DNA of 64,000 nt from Ancylobacter rudongensis. GTDB taxonomy: Bacteria > Pseudomonadota > Alphaproteobacteria > Rhizobiales > Xanthobacteraceae. Every line of letters starts with the position of its first letter. Positions within the stretch are counted from its first letter, which is position 1. This document shows, piece by piece, positions 44,714 to 54,900 of this stretch. The notes beneath the pieces are model-generated. The model made no database searches and was not told the DNA's origin. It worked only from the letters and a program-made list of their open reading frames with translations. Position numbers and translations under genes: made by a program. Location: NCBI RefSeq assembly GCF_900100155.1, contig NZ_FMTP01000010.1, forward strand, positions 1 to 64,000, given 5' to 3'.

Positions 44714-47700
44714 ATGACGGCAATCCGCGTTGAACTCACGCTCGCAGACGGCTCGTTCGTTACGGGAATGCTGCGCGCTGGCCAGACGATGGCCGACTTC
44801 AACAAGCAGCTTCTCCTCACCAATCCTGCCCTGCAGAACCTGGCGGCCGCGAACGGCAACGTCGTTCGCACCATCAATCGTGCCGAGGTGGCCTCCAAGG
44901 GCTTCCTCGGCACTCTGCGCGACGTCTCGATCGTTGCCGGCCTGGTCTCGCTCGGCCTGTCTAAGGCATCCGGCGCTGCCAATGGCTGGCTCGGCGACAT
45001 CGTGCGCGTCAATGCCGAGATGGAGCGCCTGACGTTCCAGATGCGCGGCATGTCGGACGCCGCCGATCCGATCAAGGACGCGGCCGACAGCGTGGCTTAC
45101 CTGCGCGAGCAGGCCAAGCAGATGCCGTTCTCGCTGAAGACCATCACCAACGGCTTCGTGAAGCTGAAGGCCACGGGAACCGACCCGCTCGACGGCTCGC
45201 TCAAGGCGATCGCCGACGGTGTGGCTGCCTTCGGCGGCAGTGACGACGCCTTCAACCGGATCGTGCTGGGTATCTCCCAGATGTCCGGCAAGGGCGTCAT
45301 CCAGATGGAAGAAATGCGCCAGCAGCTCGCGGAATCGATGCCGCGGGCGATGGAGCTGATGGCGCGCTCCATGGGCGTGTCCATGGGCGATCTGGTGACC
45401 GCTATCGGCTCGGGCACGGTCGCGGCAAAGCCCGCTCTCGAGGCATTCTACGCCGAGATCGAGCGCACCTTCGGCGGTCGCGCCAAGGCGATGATGATGA
45501 CCTTCGACGGTCAGATCTCGCAGATGAAGACCTCGCTGCAGAACCTGGCGACAGGGGAGGGTGGTGGCGCCTTCTTCGCCCAGGTGAAGAACCAGCTGGT
45601 CGACCTGAACGACTTCCTCGCCGGCCCGGTCGCCCGGACGCTGGCGACGGATATGGGCAATGCGCTCGGCCGGATGATCGCCGGCCTGCGCGAGACGATC
45701 GATTTCGTCGTTACCTTCCGCGGCGAGATCGGCCGCACGGCTCAGGTGCTCGCTGCGGGTTTCGGCATCATGGCGGCGACGCGCGCGCTGGGCAGCCTGC
45801 GCCTGGCCCTGCAGGGCAACATCGCCGATCTGCGCATGTTCGCGACCAACTGGCGCTCGGCGGCGGCCGATATCGCCCTGGGCGCTTCCGGGCTGCGCAA
45901 TATGTCGACCGCCTCCACAGGCGTGGGCGTCGCTCTGATGGGTGCGCGCGGGGCCATGGCTGCGCTGCTCACCGGTGCCGGCGCGATCATGCCCTGGATC
46001 ACCGCGCTCGGCCTCGCGGTCTATGGAGCGTCCGAATATTTCGGCCTGATGTCGAACAAGGTCGACGACGCCTACGAGTCGCTGAAGAAGTATGGCGCCG
46101 AGAGCCGCCGTCAGGCCGAGACCGCAGTCTCCGACAAGCGCAAGGAGATCGAGGACAGGATCGGCGGCCTGCAGTCGCGGCTCCGCGATACCAACGACCC
46201 CAATTCCGGCCTTCTCCGGCGCTACTCGCCCGTAACGGTCGCCAAGATGCGGGCGGAGGTGGCGCAGCTGCTGGCCGACGCCCGCCAGGAGCTCTACGAG
46301 CTGGAGCGCTCGGCTCCCGACCTCATCGGTGATGCTGTCGAGCGCCAGGATGCCACGGCGCTGCGCCAGCTTCAGCGGCGCGCTGATGAGCGCCAGGCTG
46401 AAATCTCCCGTGAGTATGACGAGCGCGGCAAGGCACTTCAGGAGGAGATGCTCCGCGAGCGCGAGCTTGCGGTGAAGAACGGAACGGCGATCGTCGAGGT
46501 CGAGCGCGAGAACACCAGCAAGATCCTCGAAAACCGGCTCGACCGGAATAGCAAGATCCGCGAGTTCATCGCGCAGGAGACCGCCTACGCCAAGCGCGAG
46601 ATGGAAACTGGCGACGTCGATCGCCAGCGCCAGATGCAGAAGTGGGTCAATCAGCTCGCGCAGATGGACACGACGGCCATCGCCGAGCGCAACGAGATCC
46701 TCAGCACCAAGCTCGGTATCCAGCACCTCGACAAGCTCCCCAGTGAGGAGAAGTCGATCGATCGCGGCCGCAAGCAGCTCGGTTCCCTCACGCAGGAGGT
46801 CGCCGGGCTCGAGGCCAAGCTGAAGGGCACGTCGTCCACCTTTGCCGAGCTCCAGGCGCGCATCTCGCGCGGCGACTTCGGCACGATCAAGGAAGGCGGC
46901 GAGGCCGTCCGGCAGATGCACGAGGAGATGCTCTCCCTCGCGCGTCAGTCCGACATTCTGAACAAGCTCGCCAAGGGGCAGTCGAAGGCTGACAACGACG
47001 TCCAGTCCGCGCGTATGAAGCTCCTCGAGGAGGAGATGGAGCTGCGTGAGAAGCTCGCCGGTCGGGATCTGACCGAGGGCGAGCGTATCCAGCTGCGGCT
47101 CGACAATGGCTATTACGAGGGCCTTGGCCCGACCGACAAGATCCAGCAGGCGCTGAGCGAGGTCATCACCTCCTTCACCGCGCAGGGCGAGCTTGCCAAC
47201 CGCGTCGGCGAGGTGATCCGGTCGAATACCTTCGGCCAGCAGACGGTGCAGCGGGTCGATACGGTCACGGCAGCCCTGGCCCGCATGACGGCGGAGCTCG
47301 GCAACATCCAGAGTGGCCTGCTCGGCGCGAACTTCTCCCAGCTCGGTCGCGGCCTGTCGACCGACCTCATGACGGCCATGCAGGGCGGCATGACGCCGGC
47401 CATCGACAGCCTGTCGCAGGAAGTCGTCACCCGCATGCAGGTCGCCATGCAGCACCTGCAGGCGAAGGGGTGGTCGCGCACGGTCGCCTCCGGCATCGTC
47501 GGCAATCTGGTTGCCGAAAGCGGCATGAACCCGAATGCGATCGGGGATAATGGCAACGCCTTTGGCCTTGCCCAGTGGAACGACCGCGCCGACGAGATGA
47601 AGGCGTTCCTGACCGCACAGGGCAAGCAATGGAACGACTTCCTCGGCCAGCTGGACTTCGTGGATTACGAGCTGCGCAACAAGGAGCGCAAGGCCGCCGC

Positions 47701-49345
47701 CGTAGCCGGTCTGTCGGCCAATCCCGCCCAGGCTGCCAATGCCATCATGGACCATTACGAGCGCCCGGCCGACTGGGCGAAGATGGAGTCCATGGGACGC
47801 CGGCAGAGCGCCGCGCAGCGTGCCTACGACATGGCCGGCAGTGCCGTGCCGACCTTCAATGCCGCCGAGGTCCCTGGGCTTCGCACCTACAACGAGCTTC
47901 TCGAGAACCGCAAAAAGGCGACCGAGGGCATCCGCAAGGCTGCCGAGGAGCTGACCCAGCAGGAGCGCAACACCAATGAGCCGCTGCGCTATCAGGAAGC
48001 GCGCGTCGAGTTCCTGAAGGAAACCCAGGCCCAGATCGAGAATGTCGGCCAGGACGCCGACGAGCTCGGCCGGAACTTCGCGCGCCTGCAGAAGCAGGTC
48101 AGCGCCGGCAAGTTCGGCAAGAGCACCGATATCAACGCCGACGAATACAAGGACATCGTCGCGGCGGTGAAGGAGCTCGACGCGGTCGAGAAGACCCGCG
48201 CCGAGACCAAGCGCGCCCAGAGCGCCTCCGAGGAGCAGCTGAAGAAGCTCGAGGAGCAGCGCCTCGACATCAACCGGCAGCTCGCCGAGGCCCAGAAGCA
48301 GGCGCAGAACCCCGACTATCAGGGTGACACGGATCAGTATCGCCGGCTGAACCAGGAGCTTGAGAGCTACCTGGACAACGTCAAGCACGTCTACGGGCAG
48401 GACAGCGCCGCCTACCGGCAGGCGATGCAGGTCAAGCAGGGCATGCTCTCCGGCCAGCTTCAGCTGGAGACCACGCAGACGCTGGCCGCCTACAATCTGC
48501 GCACGCGCGAGTTTCAGGACTCGCTGCTGACCCAGACCCAGTTGCGCCAGGTCCAGATGGAGCGTGACTTTGCTCTCATCGACCAGTGGGCCGAGCGCAT
48601 GCGCCGGGCCGGCATGAGCGAAGTCGATATTGTCCGCGAGGTCGAGGCGCAAAAGGGCAGTATTCGGGCCCAGTATGCCGCCCAGGCCAATCCGCTGCAG
48701 CGTCAGATGCGCGAATGGAGCGATATCCAGGGGCAGCTGGCGCAGCAGTCCACCCAGTGGATGGATAACCTCGCCGGTGGTGTCAGCGGCCTGATCATGG
48801 GCACGGGCGACCTGCGCACGGCGATCAACGGCATCATCCAGGATCTGTTGAATGTCAGCCTGAAGGGCATGCTGTCCAGCGTCGTCGGCAAGGGTGGATC
48901 GGGCAAGCTGCTCAACCTGTTCGAGGAGGGTGGCTACACCGGTGACGGCAATCGCTCGGCGCCGGCCGGTGTCGTGCACCGCGGCGAATATGTGATGCCG
49001 AAGAAGGTGGTCGAGCGCATCGGCCTCAAGAACCTCGAGGCGATGCACATGGGCGCACTCCGTGGCTACGCCTCTGGTGGCCTTGTCACCAGCGTTCCTG
49101 CTCCCCGCACGTCAAGCCTGGCAGCCCGGCCGACCGCTATGCCGGCTCTGGTGCCGGGCGCGAGCGGCGGCATGACGATCAACGCACCGATCACGGTCAA
49201 TGGCAGCGCCGGGACGCCGGAGCAGAACAACGACCTCGCCAAGAAGATGGCCAAGCAGATGGAGAACACGATGCGCGGCGTTGTCGTGGACGAAATCCGC
49301 AAGCAGCAGCGGCCCGGCAACCTCTTCAACAACCGCGGTTTGTGA
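44714..49345 (+). CDS. tape measure protein with tail lysozyme domain
   Basis: Protein of 1543 aa; at roughly 0.15 nm per residue it implies a tail near 230 nm. Order: N-terminal tape-measure domain (about 60-300, GISQMSGKGVIQMEEMRQQL), hydrophobic segments (about 415-445), long coiled coils, a phage tail lysozyme domain at about 912-1042 (GWSRTVASGIVGNLVAESGM, NAFGLAQWNDR), more coiled coils, and a Gly-rich C-terminus (FEEGGYTGDGNRSAPAGVVH, RGEYVMPKKVVER). The lysozyme likely opens the cell wall during DNA injection. Confidence 0.95.
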   Translation: MTAIRVELTLADGSFVTGMLRAGQTMADFNKQLLLTNPALQNLAAANGNVVRTINRAEVASKGFLGTLRDVSIVAGLVSLGLSKASGAANGWLGDIVRVNAEMERLTFQMRGMSDAADPIKDAADSVAYLREQAKQMPFSLKTITNGFVKLKATGTDPLDGSLKAIADGVAAFGGSDDAFNRIVLGISQMSGKGVIQMEEMRQQLAESMPRAMELMARSMGVSMGDLVTAIGSGTVAAKPALEAFYAEIERTFGGRAKAMMMTFDGQISQMKTSLQNLATGEGGGAFFAQVKNQLVDLNDFLAGPVARTLATDMGNALGRMIAGLRETIDFVVTFRGEIGRTAQVLAAGFGIMAATRALGSLRLALQGNIADLRMFATNWRSAAADIALGASGLRNMSTASTGVGVALMGARGAMAALLTGAGAIMPWITALGLAVYGASEYFGLMSNKVDDAYESLKKYGAESRRQAETAVSDKRKEIEDRIGGLQSRLRDTNDPNSGLLRRYSPVTVAKMRAEVAQLLADARQELYELERSAPDLIGDAVERQDATALRQLQRRADERQAEISREYDERGKALQEEMLRERELAVKNGTAIVEVERENTSKILENRLDRNSKIREFIAQETAYAKREMETGDVDRQRQMQKWVNQLAQMDTTAIAERNEILSTKLGIQHLDKLPSEEKSIDRGRKQLGSLTQEVAGLEAKLKGTSSTFAELQARISRGDFGTIKEGGEAVRQMHEEMLSLARQSDILNKLAKGQSKADNDVQSARMKLLEEEMELREKLAGRDLTEGERIQLRLDNGYYEGLGPTDKIQQALSEVITSFTAQGELANRVGEVIRSNTFGQQTVQRVDTVTAALARMTAELGNIQSGLLGANFSQLGRGLSTDLMTAMQGGMTPAIDSLSQEVVTRMQVAMQHLQAKGWSRTVASGIVGNLVAESGMNPNAIGDNGNAFGLAQWNDRADEMKAFLTAQGKQWNDFLGQLDFVDYELRNKERKAAAVAGLSANPAQAANAIMDHYERPADWAKMESMGRRQSAAQRAYDMAGSAVPTFNAAEVPGLRTYNELLENRKKATEGIRKAAEELTQQERNTNEPLRYQEARVEFLKETQAQIENVGQDADELGRNFARLQKQVSAGKFGKSTDINADEYKDIVAAVKELDAVEKTRAETKRAQSASEEQLKKLEEQRLDINRQLAEAQKQAQNPDYQGDTDQYRRLNQELESYLDNVKHVYGQDSAAYRQAMQVKQGMLSGQLQLETTQTLAAYNLRTREFQDSLLTQTQLRQVQMERDFALIDQWAERMRRAGMSEVDIVREVEAQKGSIRAQYAAQANPLQRQMREWSDIQGQLAQQSTQWMDNLAGGVSGLIMGTGDLRTAINGIIQDLLNVSLKGMLSSVVGKGGSGKLLNLFEEGGYTGDGNRSAPAGVVHRGEYVMPKKVVERIGLKNLEAMHMGALRGYASGGLVTSVPAPRTSSLAARPTAMPALVPGASGGMTINAPITVNGSAGTPEQNNDLAKKMAKQMENTMRGVVVDEIRKQQRPGNLFNNRGL

Positions 49346-49353
49346 GAGAATAA

Positions 49354-49707
49354 ATGTCCCTTCGCACCTTCAAGCCGCCGGTCGGACCCTCTCCGGGCAC
49401 GGCCCACAAGCCGAAGATCAACCTCTACAAGGCCGAGTTCGGGGAGGGCTACACCCAGCCCACCCCGGCCGGCATCAACCACATCCGCAAGACCGTGGCG
49501 CTGCGCTGGGAGGCGCTGCTCGAAGACCAGATGCACGCCATCATCGACTTCTTCGAGCTGCACCAGGGCACACGCGCTTTCTATTTCGCGCCCTATGGCG
49601 AACGCTCGCCGCGCAAATGGACCTGCGAGGAGTGGGACGCCAAGACAGAGGATGGCATCTGGATGGTGACGGCCAACCTTGTTCAGTCCTTCACGCACGA
49701 GACCTGA
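49354..49707 (+). CDS. minor tail protein M-like
   Basis: Protein of 117 aa after the tape measure, like lambda gpM: MSLRTFKPPVGPSPGTAHKP, then KINLYKAEFGEGYTQPTPAG and FFELHQGTRAFYFAPYGERS. Tail-tip component. Followed by two site A copies and the L-like gene. Confidence 0.85.
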   Translation: MSLRTFKPPVGPSPGTAHKPKINLYKAEFGEGYTQPTPAGINHIRKTVALRWEALLEDQMHAIIDFFELHQGTRAFYFAPYGERSPRKWTCEEWDAKTEDGIWMVTANLVQSFTHET

Positions 49708-49711
49708 CCGT

Positions 49712-49765
49712 GAAGTAAGCAGGTGCTTATTTCGTCCTTGCTATATGTGAGCACATACTTATTAT
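49712..49765 (+). promoter_or_regulatory. tandem site A copies in a late promoter
   Basis: Degenerate site GAAGTAAGCAGGTGCTTA (49712-49729) and strong site TATGTGAGCACATACTTA (49744-49761), 32 bp apart (about three helical turns). The second lies inside TTGCTA (49738-49743)-16-TATTAT (49760-49765). Drives the tip genes. Confidence 0.65.
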
Positions 49766-49787
49766 GAGGACTCCGCAGAGAGCCCTC

Positions 49788-50501
49788 ATGACCAGTCAGA
49801 TCAACGCCGAATCCCAGAGCCTGCAACCGAGCGCCACCATCTCGCTGTTCGTCCTGGACACGAGCTTTCTTGGCGGCCCGCTGCTCTATTTCGTCCAGGG
49901 TAGCGAGCACCGCGGCAATGTGCGCTTTGGCGGCATCGAATATGTCGCGATGGATGTCGAGTTCTCTGGGCTCGAGGTATCGGGCGCTGGCGGTCTTCCC
50001 ACGCCCAAGATCCGGCTCGCCAACACTGACGGCCTGATCCAGGCGATCATCAACACCTGGGGCGATCTCGTCGGCTGCACGCTTCACCGCGTCCGGACCT
50101 TTGAGCGCTTTCTCGACGGACGCCCGGACGCCGATCCTGAAGCCTTCTACGGCCCCGACACCTTCCGTATCGAGCGGAAGGCGCTCGAAACCCAGCCCTT
50201 CATTGAATGGGACCTGTCGGCGGCGATCGACCAGGAGGGCAAGCAGATCCCGGGCCGGCAGGTGATCCGCGATACCTGCCTGTGGCGCTACCGGATCTGG
50301 AACGAGAACACGCACGCCTTCGACTACGCCAAGGCCCAGTGCCCCTACGCGGGCCTTCAGTCCTACGACATTAACGACCAGCCGATCTCTGATCCGTCCA
50401 AGGACGTGCCCTCGCGGCGGCTGAGCTGCTGCCGGGCCCGCTTCGGCGCCGGCAATCCGCTGCCCTTTGGCGGCTTCCCGGGTGTGGCGAGGACCAGCTG
50501 A
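49788..50501 (+). CDS. minor tail protein L-like (Fe-S)
   Basis: Protein of 237 aa similar to lambda gpL. The C-terminal third has the cysteines expected for an Fe-S cluster: DTCLWRYRIW, AKAQCPYAGL and RRLSCCRARFG. ATG 49788 is preferred (GAGAG upstream); an ATG at 49764 would lie inside the -10 hexamer. Ends overlapping the K-like gene. Confidence 0.88.
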   Translation: MTSQINAESQSLQPSATISLFVLDTSFLGGPLLYFVQGSEHRGNVRFGGIEYVAMDVEFSGLEVSGAGGLPTPKIRLANTDGLIQAIINTWGDLVGCTLHRVRTFERFLDGRPDADPEAFYGPDTFRIERKALETQPFIEWDLSAAIDQEGKQIPGRQVIRDTCLWRYRIWNENTHAFDYAKAQCPYAGLQSYDINDQPISDPSKDVPSRRLSCCRARFGAGNPLPFGGFPGVARTS

Positions 50502-51274
50502 TGATTGACCGTTTCCCGGAGGCGTTCGCCGCCGCCGCCGCGCACGCGCGCGCTGAGTATCCCAAGGAGTCCTGCGGCCTCATCGTCGCCGGCGTCTATC
50601 AGCCGGCGGCCAATCTCGCCGACGACCCCATGAACGACTTCGTCCTCGATCCTGCTGTCATCAATCCGCTTCTGTTCGCCGGCGCAATGCGAACCGTTGA
50701 CGCGATCGTTCATTCGCATCCGGGCGGCCCGCACTGGCCCTCGAAGGCCGACATGGAAGGTCAGATCCAGACCGATCTTCCCTGGGCGATCATCCCGCTC
50801 GACGAGGACCGCACCTACAAGCCGCTGGTCTGGGGCGCCAGCACGCCGATCCCGCCGATGATCGGTCGTGAATTCGTTCATGGCGTCACCGATTGCTACT
50901 CGCTGATCCGCGACTGCTTCCGGTTGGGCGCTGACGCACTGGCCGCCCAGGGCGTCACGAATGCCTGGCCGTTCATTCCGATCGAGCTGGAAGAGATCCC
51001 GCGCGAGGATAGTTGGTGGGCCGGCGACGCCGACCTCTACTCCGGCAATTTCGCGCGTATGGGCTTCGTCGTGGTGAAGATGCCCGACGTCCGGCCGGGT
51101 GACGTGTTCCTCACGAAGATCCGCTCGGAGAAGTTCAATCACGGCGGCCTGCTCGTCGGTAACGACCTGATCCTGCATCACCTTCCGGCCCGCCTCTCGC
51201 GCCGGGAGCCGGCCGGACTTTGGGGGCGCCAGGCTGGACTGTGGATCCGCTACGAGGGTCCGACCGATGCGTAA
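50501..51274 (+). CDS. tail assembly protein K-like (JAMM + NlpC/P60)
   Basis: Protein of 257 aa. JAMM/MPN metalloprotease: E23 (ESCGLIV), H71-S-H73 (HSHPGGPHWPSKAD), S81, D84. NlpC/P60 domain: Cys near 132 (TDCYSLIRDCF) and His near 213 (NHGGLLVGN). Same domain pair as lambda gpK, needed for tail-tip maturation and possibly wall cleavage. Confidence 0.9.
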   Translation: MIDRFPEAFAAAAAHARAEYPKESCGLIVAGVYQPAANLADDPMNDFVLDPAVINPLLFAGAMRTVDAIVHSHPGGPHWPSKADMEGQIQTDLPWAIIPLDEDRTYKPLVWGASTPIPPMIGREFVHGVTDCYSLIRDCFRLGADALAAQGVTNAWPFIPIELEEIPREDSWWAGDADLYSGNFARMGFVVVKMPDVRPGDVFLTKIRSEKFNHGGLLVGNDLILHHLPARLSRREPAGLWGRQAGLWIRYEGPTDA

Positions 51275-51911
51275 GGTCCATCTGCACGGCTCGCTCGGCA
51301 AGACCTATGGCCGCACGTTCGAGCTCGAGGTGGCGACGGCCGGCGAGGCTATTCGCGCGCTCTCGGTGAACTTCCCGGGCTTCCTGCAGACCATTCGCGA
51401 CGGCGCCTGGCACATCGTGCGCGGCAAGAGCGTCGATAAGGGCTTCGACCTTGGCGAAGCGGAGATCGGCACGTTTCGGCTGGGTAAGGGCGATCTGCAC
51501 ATTGTGCCCGTTGTCGCCGGCTCCAAGCGCTCGGGCATGCTCAAGATCGTGCTGGGTGTTGCGGTCGCCGGCGCCGCCTTCTTTCTGGCGCCCGCTGCCG
51601 GCGGCCTGTCCGCCGCTATCGGCCCGGGCATGCTGTCCGGCATCACCTACGGCAATATGGCGATGTTTGGCGCCGCCCTCGCGCTTGCCGGCGCCTCGAG
51701 CCTGCTCTCGCCTGAAGAGAAGGACAACGGCGACGATAGCGGCTCCTTCACCTTCACCGGGCCCGGCAATGCCTATGCTCAGGGATCGCCGGTGCCGCTC
51801 GTCTATGGCGAGGTCATCACCGGCGGCGTGATGATCTCCGGCGGCATGGATGTCGAGCGCATCCCGGTCGGGAACGGCGCTTATGTCGGCTCCTATGGAG
51901 GCAAGAAGTGA
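51267..51911 (+). CDS. tail assembly protein I-like
   Basis: Protein of 214 aa. Ubiquitin-like N-terminus (VHLHGSLGKTYGRTFELEVA, EAIRALSVNFPGFL), a hydrophobic Gly/Ala middle (ILGVAVAGAAFFLAPAAGG), and the end PLVYGEVITGGVMISGGMDV. These are hallmarks of lambda gpI. Overlaps K and J genes. Confidence 0.88.
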   Translation: MRKVHLHGSLGKTYGRTFELEVATAGEAIRALSVNFPGFLQTIRDGAWHIVRGKSVDKGFDLGEAEIGTFRLGKGDLHIVPVVAGSKRSGMLKIVLGVAVAGAAFFLAPAAGGLSAAIGPGMLSGITYGNMAMFGAALALAGASSLLSPEEKDNGDDSGSFTFTGPGNAYAQGSPVPLVYGEVITGGVMISGGMDVERIPVGNGAYVGSYGGKK

Positions 51912-54900
51912 ACGCCCATACCCCCATGGGCGCGCGCGCTCTTGCCGATGCTGTTCCTCTCGTGCGGGGCTCTGGCGGCTCCAGCAAGGGCGGTGCCGCT
52001 CCGAACGCCCCCAATACGCTGCGCTCGCGCGCCCGGGCCAAGTTCATTGAGGCCATCTCGGAGGGTCCGATATGGGGCCTTGTTGACGGCGAGCGCTCGA
52101 TCTTCTTCGACCAGACCCCGATCCGAAACGCGGACGGCACCTACAACTTCAAGGATGTCATCTGGGAGGACCGCAAGGGCAACCCCGACGACGCGCACTT
52201 CACCGGCCATTCGGCCGTGGAGACGCCCTTTGACGTCGAGGTGCAGGTCAAGAACGCCAACGGGCCGACCCAGCGCACCATCGTTGATCAGAACGCCGAT
52301 GCCGTCCGGCTGATCCTTCGGATCCCGGCTCTCTTTCGCGCGGATGAAGAGACCGGCGCCATGCTGCCGGCCTCGCTCTCCTACGCCATCGACGTGCGCG
52401 CCTATGGCGGCGAATGGCAGGAGATGGTGGTCAAGCACTGGTTCAACCAGAAGACCACCTCGCCGTTCCAGGTGGCTCACCGCATCGATCTGCCGTTCCA
52501 GGGCTCGCCCTGGGATGTGCGCGTGCGCCGGCTGACCGCCGACTCGCCGACCGACAAGCTGCAGAACGAGCTCTACTGGGAGAGCTACATCACCCTCGTC
52601 GAGGGCAAGTTCACCTATCCCTTCACCGCGGCCGTCGGCATCGAGGTCAATGCGGAGGATCTGGGCTCCTCGATCCCGGCGCGGTCTTACCATGTCAAGG
52701 GCCTGCTGATTAACGTGCCCTCCAACTACGACCCGGAGACCCGCATCTATTCGGGCATCTGGGATGGCACGTTCAAGATCGCCTGGACCAATAACCCGGC
52801 CTGGGTCTTCTACGATCTCATCGTCAATGACCGCTACGGGCTCGGTGAGTTCATCTCGGCGGCTATCGTCGACAAGTGGTCGCTCTATACAATCGCCCAG
52901 TATTGCGATCAGCTGGTGCCGTCCGGCTACAAGAATGGCGACACGCAGGACGATATTTACGAGCCGCGCTTTACTTTCAACGGCGTGATCAACTCGCGCG
53001 ACGATGCCTTCAGTGTGCTTCAGAGCATCACGAAGGTCTGGCGCGGCATGGGCTACTGGTCGCTCGGTCAGCTTTTCGCCACGGCCGACATGCCGGCCGA
53101 TCCGGTCAAGGTGATCTCGCCGGCCAACATAATTGGTGGCGAGATCACCTATTCCGGCACCGCGATGAAGGCCCGGCACTCGGTCGTGGTCGTCTCCTGG
53201 AACGATCCGAACGACTTCTTCCGGCCGTCCAAGGAAGTCGTGATCAATCAGCAGATGCTCAACCGCTTTGGCTGGCGCGAGAAGTCGCTCCAGCTGACCG
53301 GCTGCACCTCGCGCGGTCTCGCCCATCGATACGGTAAGTGGGTCCTCGACACCGAGCAGAACGAGACCGAGACAGCTGAATACCAGGCGAGCTGGGACCA
53401 CGCCGACGTCCGCCCGGGCGACATTATTGCGGATGCGAACCCTCACAGGGCGCGGGTTCGCCTGGGTGGCCGCATTGTTAGTCATCGCGGCCTGCGTGTC
53501 GAGCTCGACCACGATTTCGAGCCGGGCGAGGGCCACACCTACAAGCTCAAGCTCACCATGCCCGATGGGGCACTGGTGACGCGCGACATCGCGTCCTTTC
53601 TCGATGGACGCAATCTGCTGCTGGCGGACCCGTTTCCAGCCGAAGCCCTGCCGAATGCGATGTTCGCCATCACCGGCACGGACATCACGCCGCCTCTCTT
53701 CCGCGTGATTGCGCGCGAGGAGGTTGAGCCGAACATCTTCAAGATCTCGGCGCTTCAGCATGACCCGCAGAAGTTCGACCGCATCGAGCGCGGCATCGTT
53801 TTTGAGCCGCTGCCGGTGTCGCGACCCTCGACCACCGTGCCGGCGCCGACCAATCTGTCCGTGCGCGAGACCGGCTATGTCACCAACGGCCAGAGCTACC
53901 ACTCACTGCTGCTCTCCTGGACGCCGCCGATCGACGTCGTCACCCGCGGCTTTCTCGTCTCGGCCGACACGCCCGAGGGGCAGCACATTGTTCTCGGCAC
54001 GGTGCAGGGCTCCTCGCTGGAGCTGAGCAACACTCTGTCGGGTGAATACAAGTTCTACGTCCAGACCATCAACTTCACCGGCGTCGTCTCCGATCCGGCG
54101 GAGTTCGTGTTCGAGGCCGCGGGTCCACTCGGCTTCGCCCCGCCCGTCGTCACGGATTTGCGGCTGACGGAGCACCCGACGGCGAGCGAGTTCGCCGGCC
54201 GCGACCTGCGCGTGACCTGGCACAACCTGTTCGCCAATTCGACCGATGCCACGAGCGAGGGCGGGGCGCCGGCGCATGTCGTCTCGCCGAACTACTCCCA
54301 CAACGTGGTCAGCGTCTACCACGGCGGCACGGGCGAGCTGCTGCGCCAGGTGACGGTGCGCGCCGAGGAGTTCCTCTACGACTACGGCTCCAACACGCTC
54401 GACAATGACGCCCTGGGTCGCGCCTATCCCTCGCGCTCCATCCGCATCGATGTGCAGGCGTTTGACGTCTTCGGCCGCTCCTCTGCCGTTGTCTCGCGGG
54501 TCTTTTCCAATCCCGTGCCGATGGCGATCGTGCCGAGCTACAATGTCGTCGGCTCGACCATCTTCCTGAGCTACTCGAAGGTCCCCGATCCTGACTTCGA
54601 GGGTATCCTGCTGTGGCGCTCGACCACGCCCGGCACGATCAATGTCCTGACCGACGCACCCTATTACGACGGTGCCAACAACCCGCTCACCATCTCTGGC
54701 GAGCCGGAGACCGGCTACTATTTCCGCATCGCCGCCTATGACGGCTTCGGCCCGGTCGATCTGAACTACTCGACCGAATTCACCATCACCACGCTGAGCG
54801 AGGGTGCTGATCTCGACCCCCCGGCCGTGCCGACGGGTCTTGCTGCGACCTCGGCCCTCCTGTCGAACGGCCGGGCCCGGGTGGGTGTCACCTGGAACGC

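Noticed and set aside
44687-49048. A 1453-codon open frame on the minus strand opposite the tape measure gene
   Set aside because: It is the mirror of a GC-rich coding sequence; composition is Leu/Arg/Asp/His-rich without domains, and the plus strand encodes a clear tape measure protein with a lysozyme domain.
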